Source: Actinomycetales bacterium
GTDB taxonomy: Bacteria; Actinomycetota; Actinomycetes; S36-B12; UBA5976
DNA length: 64,000 bases
Direction: 5' to 3'
Assembly: GCA_018969715.1 (NCBI GenBank)
Contig: JAGWXT010000001.1
Location: 200,877 to 264,876, forward strand
A model generated the notes under the pieces. That model saw only the letters and a program-made list of their open reading frames with translations. It made no database searches and was not told where the DNA came from. The translations under genes and the position numbers were made by a program. Shown here in pieces: positions 62,518-64,000 of this stretch (positions within the stretch are counted from its first letter, which is position 1; the number at the start of each line of letters is the position of its first letter).

Positions 62518-64000
62518 ATGGGGAGGCGGGATGGGCTGGGCCCCGCGGAGCGACGCCGCGCCCTGGAGCGGCTGCGGGCCAGTTCCGGGCGTCCCCTTGA
62601 CGTCCTCGTCGTGGGCGGCGGCGTGGTCGGGGCCGGCAGCGCCCTCGACGCCGCGCATCGGGGGCTGGAGGTCGGCCTCATCGAGCGGACCGACCTTGCG
62701 GCGGGTACGTCGAGCCGATCCTCCCGATTGGCCCACGGCGGTTTGCGCTACCTCGAGCAGGGGCAGTTTCGCCTTGTGCATGAGGCCCTCGCCGAGCGGG
62801 GCCTGCTGGCCGAGGTGCTCGCCCCGCACCTGGTGGCGCCGCTGGATTTCATCCTCCCCCTCACCCACCCGTTGCAGCGGCCGTACCTCGGTGCCGGGGT
62901 CGCCCTGTATGAGACCCTCAGCCGGCTCGGGGGCCACGCCCTCCACACCGGACGGCCCCGTCTGCTCAGCGGACAACGGCTCGCCCAGCTCGCACCCGGG
63001 CTGGCGGTGGACCAACTGGCCGGAGCGCTGACCTTCACCGATGCGCAGATCGACGATGCCCGCCACACCCTGGCCGCCGCCCGAACGGCCGCGGGCCTGG
63101 GAGCGGCGATCGTGGCCGGTGCCGCCCTCACGGGACTGGTGCGTCGCCGTGGCCGGGTCGTCGGGGTTCACGCCACCATTGACGATGGAACCGCCGAGGT
63201 CACCATCCATGCCCGCACCATCGTGCTGGCACTGGGCCCGTGGACGACCGCTGTGCTCGACCGGTTGCTCCCGTCGACCACGGGCGCAGGCGTCAGCGCC
63301 GCGCGGGTGCGGCGCAGCCGCGGCAGTCACATCCTCGTGCCGCGACACGCAATCGACCTGCGAACGGCGGTCATCGCCCGCACCCCCGTCAGCGTGCTCT
63401 TCCTGCTGCCATGGCGCGACCACTGGATCATCGGCACGACCGACCTTGATGACGACGGACCCCTCGACGATGTTCGTGCGACCACCGGCGAGGTTGCCTA
63501 CCTGCTCGACCAGGCCAACCGCTGGCTCACGACACCCCTGACCGCAGCCGACGTCGTTGGCAGTTATGCCGGCATCCGCCCGCTGATCGCCGCCACCGAC
63601 GCGGACACCACCGCCCTCTCCCGCGAGCACGCCATTGCCGTGCCCGCCCCCGGGCTCGTTGTCGTGAGCGGCGGCAAGTACACGACCTATCGCGTGATGG
63701 CCGAGGACGCAGTCGACGCCGCCGTGCGAGAACTGGGCTTCCTCGGCATCCGTGGGATCCCGGCCAGCCGGACGGCGTCGCTCCCCCTCACCGGGGCGGT
63801 GGACTTCGCGGCGACCGCGCAGCGCCGCCTCGGGATCGCCCAGCGCTTCGGGGTGGCACCCGAGGTGGTCGACCACCTGCTGCGCCGTCACGGGGATCGG
63901 ACGGAGGACGTCCTCTCCCTCACCGTCGCTGACCCCAGCCTCGCGGAGCGGCTGGACCCGACCGCGCGATACCTGCGCGCGGAGGTCGTTCATGCCGCCC
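62518..64000 (+). CDS. glpD: Glycerol-3-phosphate dehydrogenase (3' end outside window)
   Basis: FAD-dependent membrane-associated enzyme oxidising glycerol-3-phosphate to dihydroxyacetone phosphate. The first 494 residues are visible. FAD motif DVLVVGGGVVGAGSALDAA, then GTSSRSSRLAHGGLRYLEQG (family signature), LLPWRDHWIIGTTDLDDDG, and VSGGKYTTYRVMAEDAVDAA. The product feeds tpiA. The start ATG 62518 has no ribosome-binding site but a TACGCT box 6 nt upstream. Confidence 0.95.
   Translation, partial: MGRRDGLGPAERRRALERLRASSGRPLDVLVVGGGVVGAGSALDAAHRGLEVGLIERTDLAAGTSSRSSRLAHGGLRYLEQGQFRLVHEALAERGLLAEVLAPHLVAPLDFILPLTHPLQRPYLGAGVALYETLSRLGGHALHTGRPRLLSGQRLAQLAPGLAVDQLAGALTFTDAQIDDARHTLAAARTAAGLGAAIVAGAALTGLVRRRGRVVGVHATIDDGTAEVTIHARTIVLALGPWTTAVLDRLLPSTTGAGVSAARVRRSRGSHILVPRHAIDLRTAVIARTPVSVLFLLPWRDHWIIGTTDLDDDGPLDDVRATTGEVAYLLDQANRWLTTPLTAADVVGSYAGIRPLIAATDADTTALSREHAIAVPAPGLVVVSGGKYTTYRVMAEDAVDAAVRELGFLGIRGIPASRTASLPLTGAVDFAATAQRRLGIAQRFGVAPEVVDHLLRRHGDRTEDVLSLTVADPSLAERLDPTARYLRAEVVHAA

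Noticed and set aside
62374-63993. Minus-strand open frame (539 aa) over glpD
   Set aside because: The plus strand carries an intact glpD, and the minus frame has no recognisable domain.

Overview
The window is a GC-rich, densely packed actinobacterial (class Actinomycetes) chromosome segment. The diagnostic genes are WhiA, RbpA, the mycothiol ligase MshC, an F420-type LLM oxidoreductase, a SUF operon with a SufR-type repressor, and a complete Pup-proteasome locus. Gene order from about 34 kb to 62 kb follows, from memory, the Mycobacterium tuberculosis Rv2141c-Rv2093c region and its Streptomyces counterpart. I see no phage, plasmid, insertion sequence, CRISPR array or rRNA. There is one tRNA gene, tRNA-Leu(GAG). 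The genus cannot be named from this sequence.

Layout. (1) 1-5.3 kb: end of whiA, about 970 bp of decayed sequence holding an orphan YefM/Phd antitoxin and a TetR-like remnant, then the glycolytic operon gap-pgk-tpiA, secG and rbpA. (2) 5.3-12.1 kb: transketolase, heme O and heme A synthases (ctaB, ctaA), an ATP-grasp protein and an ABC exporter. (3) 12.2-18.8 kb: sufR-B-D-Rieske-C-S-U-T, with a hairpin straight after it. (4) 18.8-27 kb: enoyl-CoA hydratase, ABC exporter, sirtuin, SURF1, DUF3099, fabG-fabI, a SixA-like phosphatase and serB. (5) 27-34.2 kb: DUF4916, a secreted deacetylase, PAC2, a LegB-like and MurG-like pair, VKOR, an eRF1-like protein, a HAD hydrolase, a 22-bp tandem repeat and tRNA-Leu. 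(6) 34.2-44.1 kb: M20 peptidase, LLM oxidoreductase, uppP, histidine phosphatase, DUF3090, a PI3/4-kinase-like protein, mshC, pgi, a second PAC2 and an alpha/beta hydrolase. (7) 44.2-52.3 kb: metH, a DUF2142 membrane protein, a RecB-like nuclease, an M50 protease and trmI. (8) 52.3-61.2 kb: arc/mpa, dop, pup, prcB, prcA, pafA, FKBP, pafB, pafC. (9) 61.2-64 kb: tatC and tatA in inverted orientation, then the 5' part of glpD.

How genes work together. gap, pgk and tpiA form the lower-glycolysis block. ctaA, ctaB and SURF1 serve cytochrome oxidase assembly. The suf genes build Fe-S clusters. MshC makes mycothiol. Dop, PafA, Pup, Arc and PrcBA form the pupylation-degradation pathway, and PafBC is a DNA-damage regulator encoded beside it.

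The most interesting signal is regulatory. At least fifteen genes have a TANNNT box 6-7 nt before the start codon, the layout of leaderless transcripts. At four gene junctions (27644, 38185, 39551, 55604) the TAG stop codon of the upstream gene is itself the first half of that box, giving identical 9-nt spacers. Other points are a possible SufR operator over the sufR start, a perfect inverted repeat before VKOR, in-frame tandem-repeat expansions in trmI and pgk, and long tail-to-tail gene overlaps.
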